Below are positions 16,997-26,109 of a stretch of 64,000 nt of DNA, one piece after another (the first letter of the stretch is position 1; each line of letters starts with the position of its first letter). Source of the stretch: Rhodococcus sp. HM1 (lineage in GTDB: Bacteria; Actinomycetota; Actinomycetes; Mycobacteriales; Mycobacteriaceae). Location of the stretch: contig NZ_JALPTB010000006.1 in the NCBI RefSeq assembly GCF_023218075.1, positions 96,440 to 160,439 of the forward strand, given 5' to 3'. The notes under the pieces were generated by a model that was not told the origin of the DNA, did no database searches, and was given only the letters and a program-made list of their open reading frames with translations. Position numbers and translations under genes: made by a program.

Positions 16997-17956
16997 CTAT
17001 CTCGAGAAACTCTGCCAGCCGCCGGGACCCGCGTGGTCGCGGCCGTCGACGGTGATGCCCGCCCCCGCACGCACCGAGCCGATGCGGTGCCAGCCCTCGG
17101 GAAGCGCCACCTCCGGCGGGAAACACGCGGCCAGCGCATGGTCCTCTCCCCCGGTCAGCACCCACTCCCACGGATCGGCGTCCAGGTCCGCCGCGGCAGC
17201 GCGCAGATCGTCGCCCGGTCCGAGCAGGGCCGACTCGACGTCGATGGCCACGGCCGACGCGGCCGCGATGTGCCCGAGATCGGCGAGCAGACCGTCCGAG
17301 ATGTCGGTCCCGGCGCGCGCACCCGCCCGCGCCGCCGCCGGCCCCGCTGCGTACGGCGGGGCCGGAACGCGGTGGGCCTCCACCAGATCGGGGTGACCGC
17401 CGTGACCGGCGAGCAGCAGCGCCAACCCCGCGGCGGACCGGCCCAGGGTGCCGGCCAGCGCGAGGACGTCACCGGGCCGGGCCGCGGTGCGCAGCAGCGG
17501 CGCCCGGCCTTCGAGGTCGCCGAGCACCGTCACCGAGACGATCACCTGATCGGCCTGCACGAGGTCGCCGCCGACGACCCCCGCGCCCATCTCCTCGGCG
17601 GCTTCCCCCAGACCGGCGGAGATCCCCTCGAGCACGGCCACGGGGGTACCGGGCGGGCACCCGAGTGCGACGACGAACGCGGTCGGGCGGGCGCCGAGCG
17701 CCGCGACGTCCGCACCGTTCTGCGCCGCAGCTTTGCGTCCGACCTGCTGTGGACTCGACCAGTCCAGCCGGAAGTGCCTGCCCTCGACGAGCATGTCCGT
17801 GGAAACGGCGACGCGGCCGTCGGACGCGGCGACGAGTGCTGCATCGTGTCCCGGCCCGACCAGGGTCGTCGCGGGCTGGCGACGGCCGGCGGTCGCGCGA
17901 TCGATGACGGGGAATTCGCCGAGTTCGGCGACGGTGGGGCCGGTGGGGTCGGGCAC
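16997..17956 (-). CDS. thiL: Thiamine-monophosphate kinase
   Basis: About 319 residues. Phosphorylates thiamine monophosphate to thiamine diphosphate with ATP. Motifs of the AIR-synthase/ThiL superfamily: LGEFPVIDR at the start, GPGHDAALV, VSTDMLVEGRHFRLDW (metal-binding Asp), KAAAQNGADVAALGA, VVGGDLVQADQ and DISDGLLADLGHIA. The GTG at 17956 follows AAGGAG; a GTG at 18013 would add 19 unconserved residues. Divergent from the DUF3515 gene and followed by the gamma-CA-like and ung genes, the thiL-ung proximity seen in mycobacteria. No TPP riboswitch is visible upstream. Confidence 0.93.
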   Translation of the reverse strand: MPDPTGPTVAELGEFPVIDRATAGRRQPATTLVGPGHDAALVAASDGRVAVSTDMLVEGRHFRLDWSSPQQVGRKAAAQNGADVAALGARPTAFVVALGCPPGTPVAVLEGISAGLGEAAEEMGAGVVGGDLVQADQVIVSVTVLGDLEGRAPLLRTAARPGDVLALAGTLGRSAAGLALLLAGHGGHPDLVEAHRVPAPPYAAGPAAARAGARAGTDISDGLLADLGHIAAASAVAIDVESALLGPGDDLRAAAADLDADPWEWVLTGGEDHALAACFPPEVALPEGWHRIGSVRAGAGITVDGRDHAGPGGWQSFSR

Positions 17957-18046
17957 GGTGGCAGAAGTCTCCTTCCGGCTCCGGCCGGTGCGGTCCGGTG
18001 CCGTGACAGGCACTGATAGGTTCGGGTCACGCTACCGCTCCCGAAG

Positions 18047-18664
18047 ATGGACCTGATGATCGAATCCGATTCTTCTCCCGAACCCGAATCCGACGCCGCC
18101 GGTGCCGACGCACAGGTGGCCGAGGAGGAACGCCGCCATCCCGCGGTGATCGCGACGGCCATCGCACTGCCGGTCGCGTTGCTCGCCGGAGTCGTCGTCG
18201 CCGCGGTGATCATCGACCGCAATCCGGTGCTCGGCCCGCTCGCACTCGGACCGGTTCCCGCGCCGCAGGCCGAATCCGCCGCGTGCGCAGACCTGCTCGC
18301 GGCACTGCCCGAGAAGCTCGGGGACTACACGCGCGCCGAACTGGTCGATCCCGCTCCGCCCGGCACCGCGGCCTGGCAGACCGCCGATGCGGAACCGGTG
18401 GTGCTGCGGTGCGGTCTGGATCGTCCCGCCGAATTCGATGCGGCGGCGGCGCTGCAGGTCGTCGACGGCGTGCAGTGGTTCGAGGTGTCGGGCGAAGCCG
18501 AGGGCATCGCCGCGAGTACGTGGTTCGCGGTGGACCGGCCGGTCTACGTCGCGTTGACGGTGCCGAACGGGTCCGGACCGTCCCCCTTGCAGGAGGTGTC
18601 GGCCGCGCTCACCGAGTCGCTGCCGCAGCAGCAGATCGATCCCGCGCCGGTGGGTGGAAACTGA
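18047..18664 (+). CDS. DUF3515 family membrane-anchored protein
   Basis: 205 residues. An acidic N-terminus of about 30 residues is followed by one transmembrane segment (AVIATAIALPVALLAGVVVAAVII, described by its ends ~33-56) and an extracytoplasmic domain with two cysteines (SAACADLL; LRCGLDRP) that may form a disulfide. The family is actinobacterial and of unknown function; the M. tuberculosis homologue also lies beside thiL. ATG at 18056 is an alternative start. In mycobacteria ddlA and gpsA follow; here they do not, marking a synteny break. Confidence 0.85.
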   Translation: MDLMIESDSSPEPESDAAGADAQVAEEERRHPAVIATAIALPVALLAGVVVAAVIIDRNPVLGPLALGPVPAPQAESAACADLLAALPEKLGDYTRAELVDPAPPGTAAWQTADAEPVVLRCGLDRPAEFDAAAALQVVDGVQWFEVSGEAEGIAASTWFAVDRPVYVALTVPNGSGPSPLQEVSAALTESLPQQQIDPAPVGGN

Positions 18665-18689
18665 TCCACCGACCGGCGCGGGTGGACGA

Positions 18690-20237
18690 TCACGGGAGCA
18701 TGGACCCGGTTTCCACGAACCGCTGATGGAACGACAGTGCCTCGCCGAGGAGGTGCGGGGTGTGCCCGCCGGCTTCGGCCTCGGCACGCGCGACATATTC
18801 GTGCAGCGCGTCCCGGTAGTCGGGGTGGGCGCAGTTGTCGATGACGACGCGTGAGCGGCGACGCGGAGACAGCCCGCGCAGATCGGCGAGGCCCTGCTCG
18901 GTGACGATCACCTGGGTGTCGTGCTCGGTGTGGTCGACGTGCGGCACCATCGGCACGATCGCCGAGATGCTGCCGCCCTTCGCGGTCGACGGGCTCAGGA
19001 ACATCGACAGATAGCCGTTGCGAGCGAAGTCGCCGGAACCACCGATGCCGTTCATCATCTTGGTTCCCATGACATGGGTGGAGTTGACGTTGCCGTAGAT
19101 GTCGGCCTCGAGCATGCCGTTCATGGCGATGATGCCGAGGCGGCGGACGATCTCCGGGTGGTTGCTGATCTCCTGCGGCCGCAGCACGATGTGCTCCCGG
19201 TAGAAGTCGATGTTGGCCACCAGCTCGTCGACACCCTCCGCGGTCAACGCGAGCGACGTCGCGGATGCGTACTTCACGGTGCCGTGCTTGATCAGGTGCA
19301 GCATCCCGTCCTGGATGACCTCGGAATAGCAGGTCAACCCCTTGTGCGGTCCGGCGTCGAGGCCCTGCAGCACCGCGTTGGCGACGTTGCCGACACCGGA
19401 CTGGAGCGGCAACAGCGAATCGGCGGGCAGGCGTCCCTTGGAGACCTCGAACTCGAAGAACTCCAGTACGTGCCCGGCGATCGTCTTGCTGACGGCGTCC
19501 GGCGGAGTCAGCGGCATCGCGCTGTCGCGCAGGTTGGTCTCGACGACGGCGACGACCTTGGCCGGGTCGACGCGCAGGGTGGGCTGGCCGATGCGGTCCT
19601 CGACGCCGGTCAACATGATCGGCTTGCGGTTCGGGGGCAGCGCGGTGCCGTAGTAGACGTCGTGGATCCCGTTCATCGCGTCCGGCACCCAGGAGTTGAC
19701 CTCGAGGACGACCTTCTCGGCGACGTCGAGCCAGGTCTTGTTGTTGCCGATCGACGTCGACGGGATCAGTTCACCGCTCTCCGTGATGCCGGAGACCTCG
19801 ATGACCGCGACGTCGATGTGCCCGTAGTACCCCTCCCAGACCTGCTGGGCCACGTGGGACAGGTGGATGTCGAGGTAGTCCATGCCACCGGAGTTGATGG
19901 AGCGGCGTGCCGTCGCCTCCGACTGGTAGGGCATGCGCAGCGAGATGCCGTCGACCTCCGCGAGCATGCGTTCGGTCTCGGCGGCGACGGAGGCACCGGT
20001 GAGAAGGTTGATCGTGAAGTCCGTACCGCCGGCGCGGGCGTGCCGGATCCGCTCCGCGAGCGCGGGTGTGACGGCCTTGGGAGTGCCGGCACTGCCGAAC
20101 CCGCTGATCGCGACCGTGTCACCGGGGTGGATGTACCGCACCGCCTCCTCGGCAGAAACGATCTTGTTCCGAAACGCGGAGTGGTGAATTCGGTTCGACT
20201 CCGACGTGACATCGGAAAGAAGGTGGTGCCCGTTCAT
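18690..20237 (-). CDS. Acetyl-CoA hydrolase/transferase (Cat1-type CoA-transferase)
   Basis: 515 residues, the usual length of succinyl-CoA:acetate CoA-transferases (Cat1/AarC). N-terminal CoA-binding SGFGSAGTPKAV, catalytic-Glu region EVSGITESGELIPS (about 170), GNNKTWLDVAEKVVLEVN, and the C-terminal hallmark GIGGSGDFARNGYLS plus VVIDNCAHPDYRDAL. It would move CoA between acyl donors and acetate, succinate or propionate in the cytoplasm; specificity cannot be read. It has its own promoter about 100 bases upstream with a palindrome in the spacer. It sits where mycobacteria carry ddlA, so it is probably a lineage-specific insertion. Confidence 0.92.
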   Translation of the reverse strand: MNGHHLLSDVTSESNRIHHSAFRNKIVSAEEAVRYIHPGDTVAISGFGSAGTPKAVTPALAERIRHARAGGTDFTINLLTGASVAAETERMLAEVDGISLRMPYQSEATARRSINSGGMDYLDIHLSHVAQQVWEGYYGHIDVAVIEVSGITESGELIPSTSIGNNKTWLDVAEKVVLEVNSWVPDAMNGIHDVYYGTALPPNRKPIMLTGVEDRIGQPTLRVDPAKVVAVVETNLRDSAMPLTPPDAVSKTIAGHVLEFFEFEVSKGRLPADSLLPLQSGVGNVANAVLQGLDAGPHKGLTCYSEVIQDGMLHLIKHGTVKYASATSLALTAEGVDELVANIDFYREHIVLRPQEISNHPEIVRRLGIIAMNGMLEADIYGNVNSTHVMGTKMMNGIGGSGDFARNGYLSMFLSPSTAKGGSISAIVPMVPHVDHTEHDTQVIVTEQGLADLRGLSPRRRSRVVIDNCAHPDYRDALHEYVARAEAEAGGHTPHLLGEALSFHQRFVETGSMLP

Positions 20238-20344
20238 GCGCCCAGATTAGCCGCCGCAAGGAAAGGCCCGTCACATTCTTCCGGCCCGAGGGACCCACAC
20301 CACTCGCCTGCCCTCGAGCCCGGCCCAGGACACGCGAGGGGCGT

Positions 20345-20373
20345 AACCTACTGTTGCGCAACGGCTTCTACAA
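20345..20373 (-). promoter_or_regulatory. CoA-transferase promoter with palindrome in the spacer
   Basis: Minus strand TTGTAG (20373-20368), 17 bases, TAGGTT (20350-20345). Inside the spacer is the perfect 10-bp palindrome GTTGCGCAAC (20353-20362). A regulator bound there would lie between the -35 and -10. Predicted leader about 100 bases. The rest of the 330-base gap 20238-20567 holds no gene I can support. Confidence 0.55.
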
Positions 20374-20567
20374 TTGCGGCACTGCGTGCCATCGGGGCGA
20401 CCGGCTGGTCTGTTACCGGAAGCGCGATCGTAGGATCGTTGCGCGCTCGTCGCATGGTTGTGACCGTTCACCGCGCCGGGCCGTGCGTTCGACGCGGCAC
20501 CGCCCCACCGGCACCGGGAGCCACCGTCCCGCGTTCCGTGTCACCCTGTTCCGGCACGATGGTCCGC

Positions 20568-22670
20568 ATGAGTATCGCGACGACGAATCTGCGTGACGAG
20601 GCCGAACGACTCCTGCGCGAACTGGCCGGCCCGCACGCGCGCCTGCGCGAGGACCAGTGGACGGCGATCGAGGCGCTGGTGGTGCAGCGGCGCCGCGCGC
20701 TCGTGGTGCAGCGCACCGGGTGGGGCAAGTCCGCGGTGTACTTCATTTCCGCCAAACTGCTGCGTGCCCACGGGCACGGTCCGACGGTGATCGTCTCGCC
20801 GCTGCTGGCGCTCATGCGCAACCAGGTCGAGTCCGCCGAACGCGCCGGGGTGCGGGCGGCGACGATCAACTCCGGCAACGTCACCGAGTGGGACGAGATC
20901 CACGAGCGCATCGCGTCCGGTGAGATCGACGTCCTGCTGGTCAGCCCGGAACGGTTGAACAATCCCGACTTTCGCGATCAGGTGCTGCCCGCCCTGGCCC
21001 GCGATGCCGGTCTCGTCGTGGTCGACGAGGCGCACTGTGTGTCCGACTGGGGTCACGACTTCCGCCCGGACTACCGGCGGATCCGCACGCTCGTCGCCGA
21101 ACTCGGCGAGGGCATCCCCGTGCTGGCGACGACCGCGACCGCGAACGATCGCGTCGTGGCCGACGTGGCCGCCCAGTTGGGCGTCGGCGAGGGCACCGCG
21201 GAAACGCTGGTGCTGCGCGGCGGCCTGGACCGCCCCTCGCTGCACCTGTCGGTCGTCCGGATCGACGAGCCCGCACGCCGCGCGGCGTGGCTGGCCGAGC
21301 ATCTGGGTGAGCTGCCCGGCTCCGGCATCGTCTACGCGCTGACCGTGTCGGCGGCGCAGGATCTGGCGGCGTTGCTCGCCGAGCGGGGTTACGCCGTCGC
21401 CGCGTACACCGGGCAGACCGACACCGCCGAACGCGAGCAACTCGAGGCGGATCTGCTGAACAACCGCGTCAAGGCGCTGGTGGCGACGTCGGCGCTGGGC
21501 ATGGGCTTCGACAAACCGGACCTGGGGTTCGTGGTGCATCTCGGGGCACCGTCCTCCCCCATCTCCTACTACCAGCAGGTCGGCCGCGCGGGCCGCTCCA
21601 CCGATCGTGCCGAGGTCGTTCTCCTGCCGGGCCGCGAGGATCAGCAGATCTGGAAGTGGTTCGCGTCGGTCGCGTTCCCCGACGAGGCGCTGGTGCGCCG
21701 GGTCGTGGAGGTGCTCGACACCGACCGTCCGCAGTCGACGCCGGCGATCGAGCCGCTCGTGGATCTGAACCGGTCGCGGCTCGAGATGGTGCTCAAGGTG
21801 CTCGACGTCGACGGTGCGGTGCGCCGCGTCAAGGGCGGCTGGGTCGCGACCGGGCAGCCGTGGCACTACGACGCGCCGCGCTACGCCCGGCTCGAGGAGG
21901 CCCGCGCCGCCGAGCAGGCCGCCATGCTCGAATACGAACGCACCACCGAGTGCCGGATGCTGTTCCTGCGCCGGCAGCTCGACGACCCGGAGCTCACGGC
22001 CTCCGCCGAGGGCTGCGGCCGGTGCGACAACTGCTGCGGCCCGCGCTGGAGCACCGACGTGGAGGAAGCCGGTGTGGCGCAGACGGTGGCGCGCCTGGAC
22101 CGCCCGGGTGTCGATCTCGCGCCGCGCAAGCAGTGGCCGACGGGCATGGCGAAGCTGGGGGTGTCGCTGTCCGGGCGGATCACCGACGGACCCGAACCCG
22201 GGCGGGTGCTGGGCCGGTTGTCCGACCTGGGGTGGGGTCCACGACTGCGCGCGCTGCTGGACGGTCCGGACGCCCCCGCCCCGGACGAGCTCATGCGGGC
22301 CGCGATCTCGGTGCTCGCCGCGTGGGACTGGGCACAGCGCCCGGTCGCGGTGATGGCCGTGGAGTCGGAGTCGCATCCGCTGCTCGTCGGCTCGCTGGCC
22401 GCGGGTCTGGCCCGGATCGGCCGCCTGCGGGATCTGGGCACGTTGCGGTCCCGTCCGGGGCGGCCGCCGGTGACGGCGGCGAACTCGGCCTATCGCATCG
22501 CCGCGCTCGTCGATGCGTGGATCCCGCCGGACCTCACGGGTGTCGACGGTCCGGTGCTGCTGGTCGACGCCGTCACCGACACGGGGTGGACGCTGACGAT
22601 GGCGGCGCGGACGCTGCGCGCAGCGGGCGCCGAAGCGGTGCTCCCGTTCGCGCTGGCGAGCCCGAAGTAA
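20568..22670 (+). CDS. RecQ-like DEAH helicase with C-terminal phosphoribosyltransferase-like segment
   Basis: 700 residues from ATG at 20568. Superfamily 2 helicase: Walker A variant RTGWGKSAVYF (about 44-54), VSPLLALMRNQ, DEAH box VVDEAHCVSDWGHDFRPDY, TATAND, GFDKPDLGFVVHLGAP, QQVGRAGRSTDRAE (motif VI). A zinc-binding CGRCDNCCGPRW follows (about 485). The last ~50 residues contain VLLVDAVTDTGWTLTMAART, which resembles a PRPP-binding loop; several actinobacterial RecQ-like proteins have this extra domain. CACGAT stands exactly 7 bases before the ATG and there is no ribosome site, so a leaderless start is possible; an ATG 3 codons upstream is the alternative. DNA 3'-5' unwinding is inferred from the family. 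Confidence 0.9.
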   Translation: MSIATTNLRDEAERLLRELAGPHARLREDQWTAIEALVVQRRRALVVQRTGWGKSAVYFISAKLLRAHGHGPTVIVSPLLALMRNQVESAERAGVRAATINSGNVTEWDEIHERIASGEIDVLLVSPERLNNPDFRDQVLPALARDAGLVVVDEAHCVSDWGHDFRPDYRRIRTLVAELGEGIPVLATTATANDRVVADVAAQLGVGEGTAETLVLRGGLDRPSLHLSVVRIDEPARRAAWLAEHLGELPGSGIVYALTVSAAQDLAALLAERGYAVAAYTGQTDTAEREQLEADLLNNRVKALVATSALGMGFDKPDLGFVVHLGAPSSPISYYQQVGRAGRSTDRAEVVLLPGREDQQIWKWFASVAFPDEALVRRVVEVLDTDRPQSTPAIEPLVDLNRSRLEMVLKVLDVDGAVRRVKGGWVATGQPWHYDAPRYARLEEARAAEQAAMLEYERTTECRMLFLRRQLDDPELTASAEGCGRCDNCCGPRWSTDVEEAGVAQTVARLDRPGVDLAPRKQWPTGMAKLGVSLSGRITDGPEPGRVLGRLSDLGWGPRLRALLDGPDAPAPDELMRAAISVLAAWDWAQRPVAVMAVESESHPLLVGSLAAGLARIGRLRDLGTLRSRPGRPPVTAANSAYRIAALVDAWIPPDLTGVDGPVLLVDAVTDTGWTLTMAARTLRAAGAEAVLPFALASPK

Positions 22671-22811
22671 TCGGTGGGGCCGCACCGATCGCTACACGAT
22701 GTGGCCCATCTCACTCGAGTGCTCTTACCTGCGTGTAATCCGGGGTTCCGAAGATCGATTTCCGCGACGCGCGTGATTTCGGCACACGTGGTTGTTACGT
22801 TGCCATTACTT

Positions 22812-23354
22812 ATGACGCCCGTTACGGAGAGAAGTACCCCGACCCTCGCACCGGCCGAACCGAGCTTGCGAACGCCGGCCGAATTGCAGTTCAGGACACC
22901 TCGCATCGCAGACGGAATTCGGATCTGGGAAATCGCTCGCGATTCCCGGGTGCTCGATGTCAATTCCTCGTATGCCTATGTGCTGTGGTGCCGTGACTAC
23001 GCCGCGACCTCGCTCGTCGCGACCGACGAGTTCGACCGGCCGGTCGGGTTCGTCACCGGCTACCGCCGCCCGGAGGCGCCCGGCACGTTGTTCGTGTGGC
23101 AGGTCGCCGTCGACGAAGATCAGCGGGGACGCGGCGTGGCGGCCCGGATGCTGCACACGCTCCTGGACCGGCTCCGCCACTGCGGTGTGACCCGCCTGGA
23201 GACCACCATCAGTCCGGACAACTCGGCCTCCATCGCGTTGTTCACGGCCGTCGCCCAGCAGCGCGGCACCTATATCACGCGCACCGATCTGTTCGCAGCG
23301 GACGATTTCCCCGATTCCCACCTGCCCGAAGATCTCTACACAATCGGCGACTGA
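22812..23354 (+). CDS. ectA: L-2,4-diaminobutyrate acetyltransferase
   Basis: 180 residues. GNAT-fold enzyme that acetylates 2,4-diaminobutyrate to gamma-N-acetyl-diaminobutyrate, the second ectoine step. [37 protein letters not shown] (an EctA hallmark) and the acetyl-CoA loop [15 protein letters not shown] are clear. ATG at 22812 lacks a ribosome site; TACGTT (22796-22801) upstream suggests a very short leader. ectB starts 46 bases after the stop, behind AGGAGG. This is the classic ectABC order of an osmoprotectant operon; ectD (hydroxylase) is absent downstream. Confidence 0.95.
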   Translation: MTPVTERSTPTLAPAEPSLRTPAELQFRTPRIADGIRIWEIARDSRVLDVNSSYAYVLWCRDYAATSLVATDEFDRPVGFVTGYRRPEAPGTLFVWQVAVDEDQRGRGVAARMLHTLLDRLRHCGVTRLETTISPDNSASIALFTAVAQQRGTYITRTDLFAADDFPDSHLPEDLYTIGD

Positions 23355-23400
23355 AATTTTCGGTCCCGATCACAATTCAAAACAGGAGGAGCACGCAGAA

Positions 23401-24678
23401 ATGACCATCCTGGAACAGCGTGAAATTTCTCGGACCGACATTTTCGAGAATCTCGAATCCGAGGTACGCAGCTACAGTCGCTCCTGGCCCACGGTTTTCG
23501 AAACCGCATCGGGCTCGTGGCTGCGCGACGAGAACGGCAAGGACTACCTCGACTTCTTCGCCGGCGCCGGCGCCCTGAACTACGGGCACAACAACCCGGT
23601 GCTCAAGACCGCGCTCGTGGACTACATCATGAACGACGGCATCACCCACAGCCTGGACATGCACACCGTGGCCAAGCGGGAACTGCTCGAATCGTTCGAA
23701 CGCACGATCCTCGATCCGCGCGGACTGGACTACAAGGTGCAGTTCCCCGGCCCGACCGGAACCAACACCGTCGAGGCAGCGCTGAAACTGGCCCGCAAGG
23801 TGACCGGCCGCGAGTCGATCGTCAACTTCACCAACGCTTTTCACGGTATGACGCTGGGCTCGCTGTCGGTGACCGGAAATTCCATGAAGCGCGCGGGCGC
23901 CGGTGTGCCGCTCGTGCACGCGACCCCGATGCCGTTCGACGGCTACTTCGACGGCGCCACCGAGGACTTCCACTGGTTCTCGCGCGTCCTCGACGATTCG
24001 GGCAGCGGCCTGAACCGGCCGGCCGCGGTGATCGTGGAAACCGTGCAGGGCGAGGGCGGCGTGAACGTCGCGCGCCCCGAGTGGCTGCGCGCGCTGGCCG
24101 ATCTGTGCACCGAGCGCGGCATCCTGCTCATCGTCGACGACGTGCAGATGGGCTGCGGCCGCACCGGACCGTTCTTCTCCTTCGAGGCCGCGGGCATCAC
24201 ACCGGACATCGTGACCCTGTCGAAGTCGATCGGCGGTTACGGACTTCCCTTGGCGCTGACCCTGTTCAAACGCGAACTGGACGTGTGGGGCCCGGGCGAG
24301 CACAACGGCACGTTCCGCGGCAACAACCCCGCGTTCGTGACCGCGCGGGCCGCCCTCGACCACTACTGGTCCGACGATCGCCTCGAACGCGACACCCTGC
24401 GGAAGGGGGAACGGATCCGCCAGACGTTCATGAACCTGGCGACGATGTTCGACGGCGTGTCCACCCGCGGTCGCGGTCTCGTCCAGGGTCTGGTGTTCGA
24501 CGATCCGAGCGACGCGCAGAAGGTGTGCGCGTTCGCGTTCGAGGAGGGTCTGCTCGCGGAGACCGCGGGACCGTCCGACGAGGTCGTCAAGCTGCTGCCG
24601 CCGCTGACCGTCACCGACGACGAGCTCGAGTACGGGCTCAACATCATCGCCGAGGCCACCGCGAAGGTCTGCGCCTGA
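23401..24678 (+). CDS. ectB: Diaminobutyrate--2-oxoglutarate transaminase
   Basis: 425 residues. PLP-dependent class III aminotransferase that makes 2,4-diaminobutyrate from aspartate semialdehyde and glutamate. [15 protein letters not shown] near residue 58, [33 protein letters not shown] (PLP-binding Asp) and the Schiff-base Lys in [11 protein letters not shown] (about residue 279) are intact. Strong AGGAGG upstream. Middle gene of ectABC, 49 bases before ectC. Confidence 0.97.
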   Translation: MTILEQREISRTDIFENLESEVRSYSRSWPTVFETASGSWLRDENGKDYLDFFAGAGALNYGHNNPVLKTALVDYIMNDGITHSLDMHTVAKRELLESFERTILDPRGLDYKVQFPGPTGTNTVEAALKLARKVTGRESIVNFTNAFHGMTLGSLSVTGNSMKRAGAGVPLVHATPMPFDGYFDGATEDFHWFSRVLDDSGSGLNRPAAVIVETVQGEGGVNVARPEWLRALADLCTERGILLIVDDVQMGCGRTGPFFSFEAAGITPDIVTLSKSIGGYGLPLALTLFKRELDVWGPGEHNGTFRGNNPAFVTARAALDHYWSDDRLERDTLRKGERIRQTFMNLATMFDGVSTRGRGLVQGLVFDDPSDAQKVCAFAFEEGLLAETAGPSDEVVKLLPPLTVTDDELEYGLNIIAEATAKVCA

Positions 24679-24727
24679 TCCACAGCCGCAACCCTGAAGC
24701 GAGAGTCTTTACAGCAGAGGATTTTTC

Positions 24728-25123
24728 ATGATCGTACGCACCACCGACGAAATCACCGGCACCGACCGCGACGTCGAGGCCGAGAACGGGAACTGGCGCA
24801 GCAAGCGCATCGTGCTCGGCGGCGACCGCGTCGGATTCTCCTTCCACGAGACCACCATCCAGGCCGGCACCGTCAACGAGTTCCACTACGCGAACCACGT
24901 CGAGGCGGTGTGGCTCGTCGAGGGCACCGGCACCCTCACCGACCTCGAGACCGGCACCGTGTACCCGCTGGCGCCGGGCACGATGTACCTGCTGAACGGC
25001 CACGAGCGGCATCGCGTCGAACCGGACACCCGGATGCGGATGCTGTGCGTGTTCAATCCGCCGGTGACCGGACGTGAAGTCCACGACGAGAACGGGGTCT
25101 ACCCGCTCGTCGAGGTCGTCTGA
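24728..25123 (+). CDS. ectC: L-ectoine synthase
   Basis: 131 residues, cupin fold. Cyclises gamma-N-acetyl-diaminobutyrate to ectoine. Starts [32 protein letters not shown] carries the iron-binding residues and [20 protein letters not shown] the distal cupin His. Length is typical. Last gene of the ectABC operon; no clear terminator hairpin follows before the next gene 50 bases on. Confidence 0.97.
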   Translation: MIVRTTDEITGTDRDVEAENGNWRSKRIVLGGDRVGFSFHETTIQAGTVNEFHYANHVEAVWLVEGTGTLTDLETGTVYPLAPGTMYLLNGHERHRVEPDTRMRMLCVFNPPVTGREVHDENGVYPLVEVV

Positions 25124-25137
25124 GCACAGCACACGGG

Positions 25138-25166
25138 ATGACCCGGGGCGGGCGCGCGAATAGAGT
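25138..25166 (+). promoter_or_regulatory. Promoter for a leaderless 2-hydroxyacid dehydrogenase mRNA
   Basis: ATGACC (25138-25143), 17 bases, TAGAGT (25161-25166), then exactly 7 bases to the ATG at 25174. No ribosome site intervenes, so the transcript probably starts at the ATG. Confidence 0.6.
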
Positions 25167-25173
25167 CGGAACC

Positions 25174-26109
25174 ATGACCTTCACGCGTCCGCCCCGTATC
25201 GCTGTCGGTCCCACCTCGGACGTGTTGTTCGAGGAGGCGATAGTGCGGGGCGGCGGCGTGCCGTGCCGACTCGACGAGCAACCCGACGCCCTGGTGTGGA
25301 CCGGTGGACCCGCCGAGTTCCCGGCGTCGTTACCCGAGTCGGTGCGCTGGGTGCAGTTGCCCGCCGCAGGGGTCGAGCAGTGGCTCGAGGGCGGCACCGT
25401 GAAGGCGCATCCGCAGCTGACCTGGACCTCCGCGGCCGGAGCCTTCGCCGCCACGGTCGCCGAGCACGCCCTGGCGCTGCTCCTCGCCGGAGTGCGGGCA
25501 CTGCCCGCCCACCTGGCCGCGTCGTCGTGGACGCCGACGGAGTTCTACCCGCTTCTCGGCACACTGCGTGGCGCGACCGTCGGCATCGTCGGCGCCGGCG
25601 GTATCGGCCGGGCGCTGATCCCGATGCTGGCCGGCATCGGCGCACATTCGCTCGCGGTGACCCGCAGCGGCCGTCCGGTCCCCGGCGCCACCGAGACTCT
25701 CCCGGTCGAACGGATCGACGAACTCTGGCCCGCTGCAGACCATTTCGTGATCGCCGCCCCCGCGACCGCGAAGACCGTGCGGCTGGTCGGTGCCCGTCAG
25801 TTCGCGGCGATGAAGCCGTCGGCGTGGGTCGTCAACGTCGCCCGCGGATCGCTCGTCGATACCGACGCGCTCGTCGACGCCCTCTCCACCGGAACGATCG
25901 CCGGTGCCGGTCTCGACGTCACCGATCCCGAACCCCTCCCCGACGGCCATCCCCTGTGGTCGCTGCCGAACGCGATCATCACCCCGCACGATTCGAACCC
26001 GCCCGCGCTACGGGTGCCCGCCTTCGTCGAACACGTCGTCGAGAACGTCACCCGCTTCGCCTCCGGCGCCGAACTCATCGCAGTCATCGACACCAGCGCG
26101 GGCTACTGA
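25174..26109 (+). CDS. D-isomer-specific 2-hydroxyacid dehydrogenase family protein
   Basis: 311 residues. NAD(P)-dependent reduction of 2-ketoacids. The Rossmann motif GIVGAGGIGRALIPMLAGIG lies around residues 137-156 and VNVARGSLVDTDALVDAL around 225-242 carries the substrate-binding Arg; Asp/Glu in DVTDPEPLPDGHPLW and the catalytic His in NAIITPHDSN follow. The N-terminal catalytic domain is short. Substrate unknown. It overlaps the convergent polymerase gene by 7 bases at the 3' end. Confidence 0.88.
   Translation: MTFTRPPRIAVGPTSDVLFEEAIVRGGGVPCRLDEQPDALVWTGGPAEFPASLPESVRWVQLPAAGVEQWLEGGTVKAHPQLTWTSAAGAFAATVAEHALALLLAGVRALPAHLAASSWTPTEFYPLLGTLRGATVGIVGAGGIGRALIPMLAGIGAHSLAVTRSGRPVPGATETLPVERIDELWPAADHFVIAAPATAKTVRLVGARQFAAMKPSAWVVNVARGSLVDTDALVDALSTGTIAGAGLDVTDPEPLPDGHPLWSLPNAIITPHDSNPPALRVPAFVEHVVENVTRFASGAELIAVIDTSAGY

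Noticed and set aside
16997..18013. TPP riboswitch before thiL
   Set aside because: The upstream sequence is only a short divergent gap and lacks the conserved CUGAGA and ACYUGA elements.
18921..20567. Long plus-strand open frame continuous with the RecQ-like helicase, over 500 extra codons
   Set aside because: It runs opposite to the CoA-transferase gene, is rich in Arg/Gly/Asp/Val in shadow pattern and has no start signal; the helicase begins at 20568.
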